64,000 nt of DNA, from positions 184,263,801 through 184,327,800 of the forward strand of contig JAIOJX010000025.1 of the NCBI GenBank assembly GCA_022376925.1, read 5' to 3'. Both the position numbers and the translations under genes were made by a program. The notes under the pieces are model-generated. The model had not been told where the DNA came from, did not search any database, and saw only the letters and a list, made by a program, of their open reading frames with translations. The stretch comes from Tragulus kanchil (taxonomy: Eukaryota; Chordata; Mammalia; Artiodactyla; Tragulidae). Shown in pieces: positions 1 to 10,729 of this stretch (the stretch's first letter is position 1; every line of letters starts with the position of its first letter).

Positions 1-1187
1 CCAGGTTTGTGTGCCCAGACTCAGGTCCCTCACTAACACCTATGAATACATTGTCATCTTGAATCCAGGTTTCTTTCCTAACCAAGGGTCTTAGGAGATT
101 GCGTTGCTTACACTCGGAAGGCAGCAAGTGTAAACAGAGTTTAACAGAAATATAAAGAGCTCATTTGTTTCAATTGAGGCGCTTTGAGATCTCTGTTCTG
201 CTGGGAAAGGGAGGGAAATTCCAGTCTCTTTCTCACTCGTTTCCTCACTTTATGCTCTAAAATGGCCAGTGTATAGGAGTGCTAGGTTCAGATCTCAGTC
301 AGATATTCACACTGCACCCAGTTCTTCCATTGAGGAGTCTGGGTAGCTGTGTAACTCTGACTCTTAGGACCCTGAGCTCCCCACTAAGTTCCCCTTGAGG
401 AGACCAGTCCTATGTCTGACTCAAGTCTGTTCGCTCTGCAAGAGACCCCCAGCTGTGGCATTTGGGGATAAATGTGGGAGGGACTGAAGTCACTTCCCCC
501 ACCCCAGTTTTCTTGATAGTGGCTGTTCCCCTTTCTTTGCCTCCCCACTGTTCTTTTTAACAAAAGGATGATGCTTTGATACCAGTGGATGTGCTCTTGG
601 CCTCACCATTGGGCATCAATAACAGCTCGGAGGGAAGAAGCAAGCTCCCCATTCACAGAGAAACCTGGACCACATCCAGACGTGCCCAGGACCTAATCCA
701 TCCTTGCTTGTAGCCCCTCTCCCTGCAAAAAGACAGCCGTGACCAACACACTATTAACAATTTTCTTTTAATAACGTAGGAAACATGGTAGCTTCTTGAA
801 AAAACCATGCCACAGGTGCCCTTAGTTACTCTGTTATTCTGTCCCCTCTAGACCAATTGTAGAACCAGGACCAAGGGATGTACTCCATAGATAGAGACAT
901 CAAAACTACTACGGGAAGAAATTTCTAAACATTAACAACTTCCCAAGGATGTAATAGATAGTATTAACAACAAAGGAAATACATAAAATATAAGAACACA
1001 TACCCTTGACCTCCCAGATCAAATCTGTGTATAAATATATCATATTAGCCTCTAAATATTCATCAGATGGTGTACTTTTGCCTTGAGAAATTCTTAAACA
1101 ATGTGAGGGGGATGCAAATTCATTGCATGATCAAGCATCTACACCAGGACGATCAAAGAAGATTAATAAAATGGTGAGAATCATGGG
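1..1187. other. Unassigned single-copy sequence
   Basis: I see no gene, repeat I can name, or RNA here. Composition is ordinary, becoming AT-rich after about 880. No long open frame with coding character is present. Confidence 0.5.
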
Positions 1188-1194
1188 AGGATGG

Positions 1195-1404
1195 AGTTGT
1201 GTGTTACTCACTCAATCATGTCTGACTCTTTGCAACCCATGGTCTGTAGCCCACCAGGCTCCTCTGTCCATGAAATTCTCCAGGGAAGAATACTGGAGTG
1301 GGTTGCAATGACCTCCTCCAGAGGATCTACCCAACCCGGGGATCAAATCCAGGTCTGCCACATTGCAGGTGGAATCTTTACCAGCTGAGCCACCAGGGAA
1401 GCCC
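1195..1404 (-). mobile_element. Bov-tA SINE, antisense
   Basis: Read on the minus strand it starts with the tRNA-Glu-derived head (GGGCTTCCCTGGTGGCTC-like) and runs into the Bov-A body (CCAGTATTCTT, TCCATGG motifs). It is flanked by the 7-bp direct repeat AGGATGG at 1188-1194 and 1405-1411, a plausible target-site duplication. Open frames across it are SINE read-through, not genes. Confidence 0.9.
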
Positions 1405-1532
1405 AGGATGGGCATAGCGATTGATAACAGGCAAGTGTTAACTCTAGGCTGAGAAAACCTCAGCTAGTTATTGTGAGGAATCAAATGATAGCCATGTAAG
1501 AATTCTTAGAAAAGGGTAGATCTTGAGATGAC

Positions 1533-1740
1533 TATAAAAAGTCATGAGAGCGTCAGCAGCTGGGGACAGTGCAGTTTCCTGACAAGCAGAGCAGCGCAGA
1601 CTCAGTCTGGTGAAACCATTCTACTAAATCTAGTTGAGCCAGAAGGAGACGAAGATGAGGAGGACGATGAGGTGGCCGGACGTGGAGAAGGGAATCTGTG
1701 AAGAGAAGCTACAATCCTGCCCTGGTTTAGGCCGCGAGGT
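1533..1740 (+). promoter_or_regulatory. TATA-like box with a short exon-like stretch
   Basis: TATAAAAAG lies at 1533-1541. About 110 bases downstream an ATG at 1655 opens 28 codons that end at a GAG|GTATCC donor-like site (GT at 1739-1740). Another frame here is strongly acidic (Asp/Glu run about 1647-1670). I do not recognise either peptide, and no acceptor partner was identified. It may be chance; a first exon of a non-coding transcript is equally possible. Confidence 0.12.
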
Positions 1741-1810
1741 ATCCTGATTCATTCCTCATGGCTATTCCTTTTGCTCTTTGTACCCAGTAGACTTGTGAAT
1801 ACCAAAAGAA

Positions 1811-1988
1811 AAAGTCACTCAGTCGTGTCCAACTCTTTGCAATCCCAAGGACAAGTCATGGAATTCTCCAGGCAAGAACACTGAAGTGGGTAGCCATTCC
1901 TTCTGCAAGGGATCTTCTCAACCCAGAGATCGAACCCACATCTCCTGCACTGCAGGCAGGTTCTTTACCATCTGAGCCACCAGGGAAA
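1811..1988 (-). mobile_element. Bov-tA SINE, antisense
   Basis: Antisense Bov-A body followed by the tRNA-like head, ending in CACCAGGGAAAC. It is more diverged than the copy at 1195 (for example GACAAGTCATGG where the family has GGACCCCATGG), so it is probably an older insertion. Confidence 0.85.
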
Positions 1989-2082
1989 CATGACTACCCA
2001 AACTGCCATACTTCCCCACATCTTCTTGCCCTATCTGGAATCACCTCCCTACCCTCCATCATTCATCTCCTTCCTTCTCTTT

Positions 2083-2257
2083 CAGTTTCTCAGTTGTCAC
2101 TTCCTGCAGAAACCCTTTCTCAATCCCCACCAGGCACTGCACACTCAGTGCTCGCCCGCCCTGTCTCCACCTCGATGCTGTGAGTGCCTCCGGCTCTGCC
2201 TTCCCACCACCCCGTCACCCCATAAACGTGTAAACCCTATGAAGACAAGAACCATGG
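2083..2257 (+). mobile_element. L2 LINE 3' end, first part (split by L1)
   Basis: Pyrimidine-rich L2-like text (TTCCTGCAGAAACCCTTTCTC, then TATGAAGACAAGAACC). It continues after an L1 insertion at 2726-2870, where the typical L2 ending CCCAGCACATAGAGG and a run of TCATTCATTCAT/GAATGAAT occurs. Identification is by resemblance only. Confidence 0.5.
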
Positions 2258-2725
2258 GCTTCCTCTTAATTAATTTTTTATCCTAGTATAGCTGCTTTAC
2301 AATGTTGTTAGTTTCTGCTGTACAGCAAAGTGAATCAGCTATAAATATACATATATATATACCCCCTCATTGTTTGAATTTCATTCCCATTTAGATCACT
2401 ACAGAGTCTTGAGTCGAGTTCCCTGGGCTACACAGCATGTTCTCATGACTCTCACTGTTTTTGATCTATTTTATATGGAGTATAGATAGTGTGTATATGG
2501 AATCCCAATCTCCCAGTTCTTACCACCCTACTTCCCCTCAGTATTCATACATTCTCTACATCTGTGCCTCACTTTCTGCTTTGCAAATAAGATCATCTAT
2601 ACTATTTTTCTAGATTCCACATATGTGTGTTAATATATGATATTTGTTTTTCCTCTTTCTGACTTACTTCAGGCCATATAACAGTCTCTAGACCTGTGAA
2701 CATTTCTACAAATGACCCAATTTCG
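2258..2725 (-). mobile_element. L1 LINE 3' end, antisense, inserted in L2
   Basis: Antisense ruminant L1 3' UTR: poly-T, then TTACAATGTTG, CTGCTGTACAGCAAAG, and further on CTGACTTACTTC. The flanking L2 is interrupted, and AGAACCATGG occurs on both sides (2248-2257 and 2726-2735), a good 10-bp target-site duplication. The element is 5'-truncated and non-coding. Confidence 0.8.
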
Positions 2726-2870
2726 AGAACCATGGCATTTGCCCAATGCCCAGCACATAGAGGAGACACTCAATGCACTCATTCATTCATTTATACACTG
2801 AATGAATATTTTTTGGATATATATTCTGTGTCACGCACCGGAGTAGAATGATGAACAAGATGGGTAAGTT
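2726..2870 (+). mobile_element. L2 LINE 3' end, second part
   Basis: Resumes the L2 broken by the L1 at 2258. It shows CCCAGCACATAGAGG followed by ACACTCAATG and tandem TCATTCATTCAT, the usual L2/MIR-type ending. Confidence 0.5.
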
Positions 2871-3267
2871 CCCCACCTTCATTTTGGGGAGCAGGGAAGT
2901 TTTATAATCAAGTTAAAAAGATATTGCTATGTATGGAATTTTTAAAACCTGCATGATGATGGCATGGAAGAGGAAGATCTCTGTTAGACCCACCTCTTGG
3001 GATGCTGGCAGAAACTTGTCACCAACAGCCTGAAGTCATGCTCTCTCTTCTGTGGGGCACTCACTAAGGGCTTATGAGCCATCAAGTCCTTGGGGAGATT
3101 TCAGACCAAGAAGGGGGACTCACTTGTAAACCAGGGATGCTAACCATGGGTGTAAGAGCAATGACAAACATGTGCTGGAGAGGGCAAAGGAATCGTACAC
3201 TGAAGCCTGGAGCAAAGGGCTGAAGGACTCCTTGGGAAAGCGACATTGAGCATGGAGATTCTGAGCA
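2871..3267. other. Unassigned sequence
   Basis: No repeat family, gene or RNA recognised. Open frames on the minus strand (3120-3337) lack coding character. Confidence 0.4.
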
Positions 3268-3390
3268 CCAAGGACTCGGGGACCAGAATACCTGGGTTTG
3301 AATGCCATTTCCTGGCTGTGAGATATGGATGAGTCACCTAATGGTTTGGTCTCCTCCTCTGTAAGGTGAAAGTATTGCTAATACCTTGTT
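3268..3390 (+). mobile_element. MIR SINE
   Basis: MIR core order is visible: ACCTGGGTTTGAATGCC, TGGCTGTGAGATATGG, GAGTCACCTAATGG and CCTCTGTAAGGTGAAAG. It is an ancient tRNA-derived SINE and inert. Confidence 0.75.
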
Positions 3391-3431
3391 GCTGTTCACT
3401 CATGTCCAACTCAGGGTAGCTAGAAACTAGT

Positions 3432-3650
3432 TGGACTTTCCAGGTGGCACAGTGATAAAGAAACTGCATGTGATGCAAGAGATGCAAGTTCGATCCCTTG
3501 TTCGAGAAGATCCCCTGGAGAAGGGAATGGCAACCCACTCCAGTATTCTTGCCTTGAGAATCCCATGGACAAAGGAGCCAGATGGGCTACAGTCCATGGG
3601 GAGGGACAGCATCCAACACAACGGAGCGCACACACAGCTATTGAGACAGG
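3432..3650 (+). mobile_element. Bov-tA SINE
   Basis: Begins GGACTTTCCAGGTGGC (tRNA-Glu-like head), B-box-like GTTCGATCCC, then GATCCCCTGGAGAAGGG and CCAGTATTCTTGCC of Bov-A. Just upstream (3388-3418) is a short Bov-A-like fragment in the opposite orientation. Confidence 0.88.
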
Positions 3651-3732
3651 GTGACCGCAGAGTGCCATGTGCAATGACCACTGTCCGCGCTATTCAGGAT
3701 GCAAAAGAGCTAGCTCAGTGAAGAAAGGAGGT

Positions 3733-4018
3733 GGGGCTTCCCTGGTGGTCCAGTGGGTGGGGAGTCCGCCTTGCAGTGCAGGGGTCGCTGGTTCAATCCC
3801 CGGCCTGGGAGAACTCCACGAACTTCAGAATAACTGGACTGGTGTGTTCAATTGCGAGTTGGTGCTCTGGAGCTCATGTGCCCAGAGCCAGTGCTCTGCA
3901 ATGGGAGAGGCCACTATAGTGGGAGGCCCATACATGCCAAGGAATAAAGAAGGATGAAAATAAATAAATAAATAGCAATAAAAGAGGCCAAAATTAAAAA
4001 AAGAAAGAAAGAAAGAAG
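3733..4018 (+). mobile_element. CHR-derived SINE, distinctive subfamily, copy 1 (short tail)
   Basis: Head GGGGCTTCCCTGGTGGTCC is CHR/tRNA-Glu-like. The body then differs from classical CHR-2 and matches four other loci in this window (20570, 22926, 36470, 37732): AACTGGACTGGTGTG, GTGCTCTGCAATGGGAGAGG, GGGAGGCCCATAC. It ends GAGGCCAAAATTAAAA followed by a GAAA-rich tail. This is the most diverged of the five and I could not define a clean target-site duplication. Confidence 0.8.
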
Positions 4019-4569
4019 AAGCTTTCCAGGACCAACCAGTATTTGTGGAGTAGACGAAAGAAAGACAGTGAGCCTAAAAGGCCAAGTCAGTCAGTCAACA
4101 GGCTCTGCCTCCATCCCTGAGTGACCATCGGGGAAAATAGGCTGTGCCTAGCACTGCCACCAGGTTAAGGGCAGATCCAAGAGTCACAGATGATGTGGTC
4201 TCTATTCTCTGAGATATTATAGTCAAGAAGACTAAGCATACGAGAAAGAACTAAAGAAGGATTGGAGACAGCACATACCCAGGGCTGGACCAGGCAGACA
4301 ACTTCAATGATGACAACACAAATAATAGGATTACAATAGCTGTGTGTTTGCAGTTTGCCAGACATTGAGTTAAACACTTTACATGCATTTCCTGCTTGAA
4401 TTCAGCTTACAAGTATCCATGGTGTGACTTTTTTCCAATGACAAAACCTCCAGGAGATTTCAGAGAAACAGGCAATTGGCCTTACTGCCTCATGGAGCCA
4501 GGAAATCTTGAGCTAGGCTTTAAAGGAAGGAATAAATTTGAATAAAGGGATGGGTGAATGAGGGACTAG
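4019..4569. other. Mostly unassigned; weak antisense MIR at 4358-4440
   Basis: At 4358-4440 the string GAGTTAAACACTTTACATGC resembles an antisense MIR tail. The rest shows nothing I can name. Confidence 0.35.
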
Positions 4570-4907
4570 AGCAGGGCAGTCTGATGGGAACATAATGTGA
4601 GTCCAAATACAAGCCATATGCACAATTTAAAGTTTTCTCATAGCCACATTTTTAAAAAGTAGAAAGAGGAAGGCAATATTAACTTTAAGAGTGTATTTAT
4701 TTAACCCATTATATGCAAGAATTATCCTGTCAGCATGCAATCGGTAGAGAACACTATTAGTGAAATATGTTAAGTTGTTTTTCCTGCATTAGGTCTTTGA
4801 AATCCAGTGTGTATGTTACACTTCCAGCACGGTCAGTTGTAAGGAGCTGTATTTCAAGTGCTCAACAGTCGTATGTGGTTGATGGCGGCCATCTTGGACA
4901 GCACAGG
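4570..4907. mobile_element. Non-autonomous DNA transposon relic (hAT/MER-like)
   Basis: The left end (GGGCAGTCTGATGGGAAC) and the reverse complement of the right end (CCTGTGCTGTCCAAGATGG) resemble each other, as terminal inverted repeats should. The interior repeats a theme on both sides (CATAGCCACATTTTT; GTGCTCAACAGTCG...GTGGTTGATGGCGGCC), typical of old mammalian MITEs. It is non-coding, and I do not give the exact MER name. Confidence 0.55.
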
Positions 4908-4928
4908 TCCAAAAAGAAAAACGCATTC

Positions 4929-7158
4929 ACACCCAACTGTAGTCCACTGTAGTCCTGTTTACAACAGTCAAGGCATGGCAGCACCTTACGAGCCCATCCA
5001 CACGAAGCTGAAGTGATAAAGAAGATATGCACCCGATGGAATATTACTCAACCATAGAAAATAAGGAAGTGAGGCCATTTGCAGCAATGTGGATGGACCT
5101 AGAGAAGATCATACTAAATGAAGTAAACCAGAGAAAGACAAACATCAGAAGATAATACTCATATGCAGAATCTTCTTGCCTTTTCATACTGTTCATGAAA
5201 GGGGAAAAAAAATTGGGAAACGAGTATGTCAGGGCTGAGTATTGTCCCTCTGCTTATTTACATGCAGAGGACAGCATGGGAAATACCAGGTAGAAGAATC
5301 ACAAGCTTGAATCAAGATTGCTGGAAGCTGTATCAATAACCTCAGACATGCACATGACACCACTCTCATGGCAGAAAGTCAAGAGGAACTAAAGAACCTC
5401 TTGATGAGGGTGAAAGAGGAGAGTGAAAAAGTTGGCTTAAAACTGAACATTCAAAAAACAAATACCATGGCATCCAGTCCCATCACTTCATGGCAAATAA
5501 GTGGGGAAAATGTGGCACCAGTGACATACTATTTTCTTGGGCTCCAAAATCAATGCAGACAGTGACCACAGTCATGAAATTAAAAGACACTTGCTTCTTA
5601 GAAGAAAAGCGATGGAAAACCTAGATCGCATATTCAAAAGTAGAAATATCACTTTGCTGACAAAGGTATGTACAGTCAAAGCTATGATGTTTCCAGTTCA
5701 TGTACATATGTGAGAGTTGGACCATAAAGAAGGTTGAGCGCCGAAAAATCGATGCCTTTGAACTGTGGTGTTGGAGAAGAGAAGACCCTTGAGAGTCCCT
5801 TGGACAGCAAGGAGATGGAACCAGTCATTCCTAAAGGAAATCAACCCTGAATATTCATTGGAAGGATGGATGCTGAAGCTGAAGCTCCAATACTTTGGCC
5901 ACCTGATGCAAAGTGATAGCTCATTGGAAAAGACCCTGATGCTGGGGAAAATGGAGGGCAGGAGGAGAAGGGGGTGACAGAGGATGAGACAGCTGGCTGG
6001 CATTACTGACTCAATGGTCATGAGTTTGCGCAAACTGCAGGAAGACACCCAACTGTAGTCCACTGTAGTCCTGTTTACAACAGTCAAGGCATGGCAGCAC
6101 CTTACGAGCCCATCCACACGAAGCTGAAGTGATAAAGAAGATATGCACCCGATGGAATATTACTCAACCATAGAAAATAAGGAAGTGAGGCCATTTGCAG
6201 CAATGTGGATGGACCTAGAGAAGATCATACTAAATGAAGTAAACCAGAGAAAGACAAACATCAGAAGATAATACTCATATGCAGAATCTTCTTGCCTTTT
6301 CATACTGTTCATGAAAGGGGAAAAAAAATTGGGAAACGAGTATGTCAGGGCTGAGTATTGTCCCTCTGCTTATTTACATGCAGAGGACAGCATGGGAAAT
6401 ACCAGGTAGAAGAATCACAAGCTTGAATCAAGATTGCTGGAAGCTGTATCAATAACCTCAGACATGCACATGACACCACTCTCATGGCAGAAAGTCAAGA
6501 GGAACTAAAGAACCTCTTGATGAGGGTGAAAGAGGAGAGTGAAAAAGTTGGCTTAAAACTGAACATTCAAAAAACAAATACCATGGCATCCAGTCCCATC
6601 ACTTCATGGCAAATAAGTGGGGAAAATGTGGCACCAGTGACATACTATTTTCTTGGGCTCCAAAATCAATGCAGACAGTGACCACAGTCATGAAATTAAA
6701 AGACACTTGCTTCTTAGAAGAAAAGCGATGGAAAACCTAGATCGCATATTCAAAAGTAGAAATATCACTTTGCTGACAAAGGTATGTACAGTCAAAGCTA
6801 TGATGTTTCCAGTTCATGTACATATGTGAGAGTTGGACCATAAAGAAGGTTGAGCGCCGAAAAATCGATGCCTTTGAACTGTGGTGTTGGAGAAGAGAAG
6901 ACCCTTGAGAGTCCCTTGGACAGCAAGGAGATGGAACCAGTCATTCCTAAAGGAAATCAACCCTGAATATTCATTGGAAGGATGGATGCTGAAGCTGAAG
7001 CTCCAATACTTTGGCCACCTGATGCAAAGTGATAGCTCATTGGAAAAGACCCTGATGCTGGGGAAAATGGAGGGCAGGAGGAGAAGGGGGTGACAGAGGA
7101 TGAGACAGCTGGCTGGCATTACTGACTCAATGGTCATGAGTTTGCGCAAACTGCAGGA
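4929..7158. repeat. Tandem duplication 1 (period 1,116)
   Basis: Copy A 4929-6042 and copy B 6045-7158 are the same sequence; the join reads CTGCAGGA|AG|ACACCC with two filler bases. The copies carry part of an L1 and an internal piece of a BovB, so the boundaries do not correspond to any element end. All open frames in A recur in B. Copy B also overlaps duplication 2. Confidence 0.95.
4951..5173 (+). mobile_element. L1 LINE 3' end, left part (split by BovB)
   Basis: Sense L1 3' region: GATAAAGAAGATATGC, GGAATATTACTCAACCATAG, GCAATGTGGATGGACCTAG, TACTAAATGAAGTAA. It is interrupted at 5173 by a BovB and resumes at 7257. The same text recurs at 6067-6289 only because of duplication 1. Confidence 0.85.
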
Positions 7159-7247
7159 GATGGTGAAGGACAGGGAAGCCTGACCTGCTACGGTCCATGG
7201 GGTCACAAACAGTCAGACAGGACTTAGGGACTGAACAGCAACAGCAA
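5174..7247 (+). mobile_element. BovB (RTE) LINE 3' fragment inserted in L1, inflated by duplication 1
   Basis: BovB encodes an endonuclease/reverse transcriptase, and only the C-terminal part remains. After a short Bov-A-like start the sequence jumps into the reverse transcriptase. The catalytic YADD box region reads as HAHD (about 5347-5358), and a 65-codon frame then stops. The C-terminal zinc-region frame follows, broken by shifts. GCAGAATCT flanks the insertion (5165-5173 and 7248-7256). Without the 1,116-bp duplication the insert is about 958 bp. It is dead. Confidence 0.88.
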
Positions 7248-7256
7248 GCAGAATCT

Positions 7257-7600
7257 AAAAAAAAAAAATGATAAAAATTTATGAAACAGACTCACAGACA
7301 TAGAAAAGAAACTGATAGCTACCAAAGGGGAGAGAGGTAGGGAGGAATAAATTCGGATGCTGAATTAACAGATACATATTAAACATAAAATAGATGAACA
7401 ACATGGACCTACTATATAGCGCAGGGAGCTATACTCAGTGTTTTATAATAACATATAATATGAAAGAATCTAAAAGAGAATATATATATATATATGTATG
7501 TATGTATGTATGACTGAATCAGTTCTCTGTGCATCTGAAACTAGGACAACATTGTAAATCAACAATATTTCAATAAATTTTAAAAAGAACTGGCACTTAT
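7257..7600 (+). mobile_element. L1 LINE 3' end, right part
   Basis: Continues the L1 from 5173: CAGACTCACAGACATAG, GAAACTGATAGCTACC, CAGGGAGCTATACTCAG, then ACATTGTAAATCAAC and TTCAATAAATTTTAAAAA. It contains a TATA/TATG microsatellite at 7480-7512. The same text recurs near 8332-8670 in duplication 2. Confidence 0.85.
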
Positions 7601-7790
7601 CAGGCTCATAAAGCCTCAGCCAGTTTTTACACATTAGTAATTAAACTCAGTCGCCCTCTTAAGAAAGTATTTGTAGCTATCCCTTTACAGATGAAGACCC
7701 TGAGACTCTAAGATACTAAGTGGGTTGGTCCAGAATTTAAGCCCAGACCTGACTGATTCCAAGCTTGGGCACAGCCCTAAAGCAAGGGTG
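7601..7790 (-). mobile_element. MIR SINE, antisense
   Basis: Shows TTTACAGATGAAGACCCTGAG and AAGTGGGTTGGTCCAG followed by TTTAAGCCCAGACC, the antisense MIR order. Repeated at about 8683-8872 by duplication 2. Confidence 0.65.
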
Positions 7791-8553
7791 GCTTCTGCCA
7801 ACGCCCTCGGTGGCTGCATTCTCCAAAGCCAGATGGGGCCTGCACTTTGCTGACAAAGGTATGTACAGTCAAAGCTATGATGTTTCCAGTTCATGTACAT
7901 ATGTGAGAGTTGGACCATAAAGAAGGCTGAGCCGAAAAATCGATGCCTTTGAACTGTGGTGTTGGAGAAGAGAAGACCCTTGAGAGTCCCTTGGACAGCA
8001 AGGAGATGGAACCAGTCATTCCTAAAGGAAATCAACCCTGAATATTCATTGGAAGGATGGATGCTGAAGCTGAAGCTCCAATACTTTGGCCACCTGATGC
8101 AAAGTGATAGCTCATTGGAAAAGACCCTGATGCTGGGGAAAATGGAGGCAGGAGGAGAAGGGGGTGACAGAGGATGAGACAGCTGGCTGGCATTACTGAC
8201 TCAATGGTCATGAGTTTGCGCAAACTGCAGGAGATGGTGAAGGACAGGGAAGCCTGACCTGCTACGGTCCATGGGGTCACAAACAGTCAGACAGGACTTA
8301 GGGACTGAACAGCAACAGCAAGCAGAATCTAAAAAAAAAAAATGATAAAAATTTATGAAACAGACTCACAGACATAGAAAAGAAACTGATAGCTACCAAA
8401 GGGGAGAGAGGTAGGGAGGAATAAATTCGGATGCTGAATTAACAGATACATATTAAACATAAAATAGATGAACAACATGGACCTACTATATAGCGCAGGG
8501 AGCTATACTCAGTGTTTTATAATAACATATAATATGAAAGAATCTAAAAGAGA

Positions 8554-8584
<31 letters not shown>

Positions 8585-8927
8585 TGTATGTATGACTGAA
8601 TCAGTTCTCTGTGCATCTGAAACTAGGACAACATTGTAAATCAACAATATTTCAATAAATTTTAAAAAGAACTGGCACTTATCAGGCTCATAAAGCCTCA
8701 GCCAGTTTTTACACATTAGTAATTAAACTCAGTCGCCCTCTTAAGAAAGTATTTGTAGCTATCCCCTTTTTACAGATGAAGACCCTGAGACTCTAAGATA
8801 CTAAGTGGGTTGGTCCAGAATTTAAGCCCAGACCTGACTGATTCCAAGCTTGGGCACAGCCCTAAAGCAAGGGTGGCTTCTGCCAACGCCCTCGGTGGCT
8901 GCATTCTCCAAAGCCAGATGGGGCCTG

Positions 8928-9733
8928 AATTCCGAGAAACCATGCAGATCCTGGGGTCAGATCCTGGGGTTGACCTCTCAAAGGCTCCCTCCCTCGGCCT
9001 CACAGCCCACAGAGCTGGCTCCTTCCAGATGTGGAGGAGGGAAAGAAAGCAACAAAAACCAAGCCTTTCCCTAACCAGTTAAAAAAAGTCACCGAAGCTC
9101 TTGCCCGGCAGCTACAGAAGGACATTGCAGAAGGCAGGGAAGCACCCGGGGTCCAGAGATCCTGAAGCTTTGTTGCAGGGAAGTGAGGACGAGGAAACAG
9201 CTGCTTCTCGGCCAAGCGAGCCTGGCTGACCGGTCGCTGCTGGGGATTTGGTTTTGTCGTCAATTGCTACTTCTGTAACTATCATGAGAGGAAAGAAGGG
9301 GATACACAGAATTAGCAGTAATTTATGACCTGAAAAGAGACAGCAGGAGCTTGAGCTCTGTCTCCACCAGGAAGCTCGCCCTGCACTCCCCTGGAGCCCT
9401 GCACCACAGGATCCTGTAGGAAAAGGATGTTTACACAGCAGTCCTGGCAGGAGAGACGCTTTTCCTTGTGCCCAGAGGGCAGGGTTCAGCCAACTTTCCA
9501 CAGAGGGATCTGACCTAGCTAAGCATGCTGCTGTGGCCCCGTCCCCAGTGTGGGCTGATACTAAGCTTTCAGATAGTTTGTTTCATTTATTTATTGTTCA
9601 ACAATCTCACCCTGATTCCTACAGGAACCTCCAAGCCTGCCCCTCCTCCTCCTCAGACCAGGAAAACTTCCACAAGAGACCCTCATAAGCTCTTCGGTGG
9701 GAATTTTTTCCATGCATTCCCTTGGATAGCTCT
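8928..9733. other. Unassigned single-copy sequence
   Basis: Moderately GC-rich, with no interspersed repeat I can name. Open frames up to 129 codons (minus 9112-9501) have no recognisable domain. Nothing supports a gene. Confidence 0.45.
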
Positions 9734-10133
9734 CAACTCTGCCAAGGTTTACGCCACCATCTAAGGCACGCTTGACACCGTGCAGTTTCACTTTGCAAGA
9801 CCTACTTTTCAAGCAAAGGAATCGCAAGGCCGCAGTGTGTAGCAAGTTCAGTCGAAGGGAAAAGGAAAGCCAGTGGAGTCCCAGGACTTGTTTCTTTCTT
9901 TGCTTACTCCTTTCCTTTGGGGTGGGCACTGGGATACCCTGGCCCAGCTTGGAACACCGTCTCTGGCGCGGGCTCGCAGTCCACTCAACACTAATGATGT
10001 GACCAAGCAAGACTTCGACTGAATCTTGGGGCTAGAGGAGGAGACAAAAAGAAAATTTCATAAACCACCCTGCATCTGTTAGCTCAGTGCCACGAAGTTT
10101 CCGTCCTTCACCAGCCACTCTTCTTAGATCGCT

Positions 10134-10148
10134 AGCGACCCCTCGTGG
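10134..10148 (-). promoter_or_regulatory. CTCF-like motif
   Basis: On the minus strand the bases read CCACGAGGGGTCGCT, close to the CTCF core CCACNAGGGGGCGC with one mismatch in the G run. It recurs at 11235-11249 through duplication 3. Motif match only, with no proof of occupancy. Confidence 0.3.
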
Positions 10149-10254
10149 CCATCTTCAAACGATGGTCATTTTTTTCCTGCAGAAAAGAAACCTAAGGCTT
10201 TTTTTTTGCTCCCAAAGTCTCTTAGAATTTAAAAACTGTGATGCTTGAATATCC

Positions 10255-10370
10255 ATTGAGATCACCTCATTTTACAGGAAGGAGAGGTCCAGAGAGGGAA
10301 GCAAGGGTTCCAGATGTCACATAGCATATTAGGGTCACGTTGGGAAGCAGTACAAGGATAGATTGCAAGA
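10255..10370 (-). mobile_element. MIR-like fragment, antisense
   Basis: CATTTTACAGGAAGGAGAGG, CCAGAGAGGGAAGC and GATGTCACATAGC follow the antisense MIR order (fewer key matches than at 7601). Copy at 11356-11471. Confidence 0.5.
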
Positions 10371-10729
10371 GATTCTGTGGGACTGGATTTTAATTCCTTA
10401 ATGGAAGGGAAAAAAGGGTTTCCCCACAGGCCACAAAAGAAATACTGCTCGTACAAAAGAACTCTGCGGTGAGGCTGTGTATTCCAACAGGTCCGAAGTT
10501 CCATTACGTATACACCCAAGGCACACATTTCTCTTTTGCTCTTCTAGGTATAAAATTGACCAGAGCATTTTAAACTAATCAAGGCAGCCTGGGAGAGAAG
10601 AGGGAAGTCAGAATTTGGCAAATATGGATCAGATGTTTGTCTCCAAAGCCTGGGTGGGCCTCAAATCAAGAACAAGTTGGTGTTTGGTTCCCAACCTCAG
10701 AGCAGCCGCACTGAGTGGGTCCTATCATC

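Larger units (their letters stand above)
6766..8927. repeat. Tandem duplication 2 (period 1,077-1,085)
   Basis: Copy A 6766-7842, copy B 7843-8927, butt-joined at GGGGCCTG|CACTTTGC. Differences are mainly indels: 2 bp near the start of B, 1 bp in a G run, a longer TATG microsatellite in B, and three extra bases in the CCCTTTTTAC run. The segment at 5650-6042 is a third copy (5650-6042, 6766-7158, 7843-8235), because this duplication overlaps duplication 1. Confidence 0.95.

Noticed and set aside
3733..3800. tRNA genes from SINE heads with B-box-like GGTTCGATCCC
   Set aside because: The heads do not form complete cloverleaf genes and belong to interspersed SINEs.
5368..5565. Open frame with reverse-transcriptase-like residues, seen again at 6484
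   Set aside because: It is a remnant of BovB with a mutated catalytic motif and flanking stops, and the second copy is produced by duplication 1. Not an active or paired gene.
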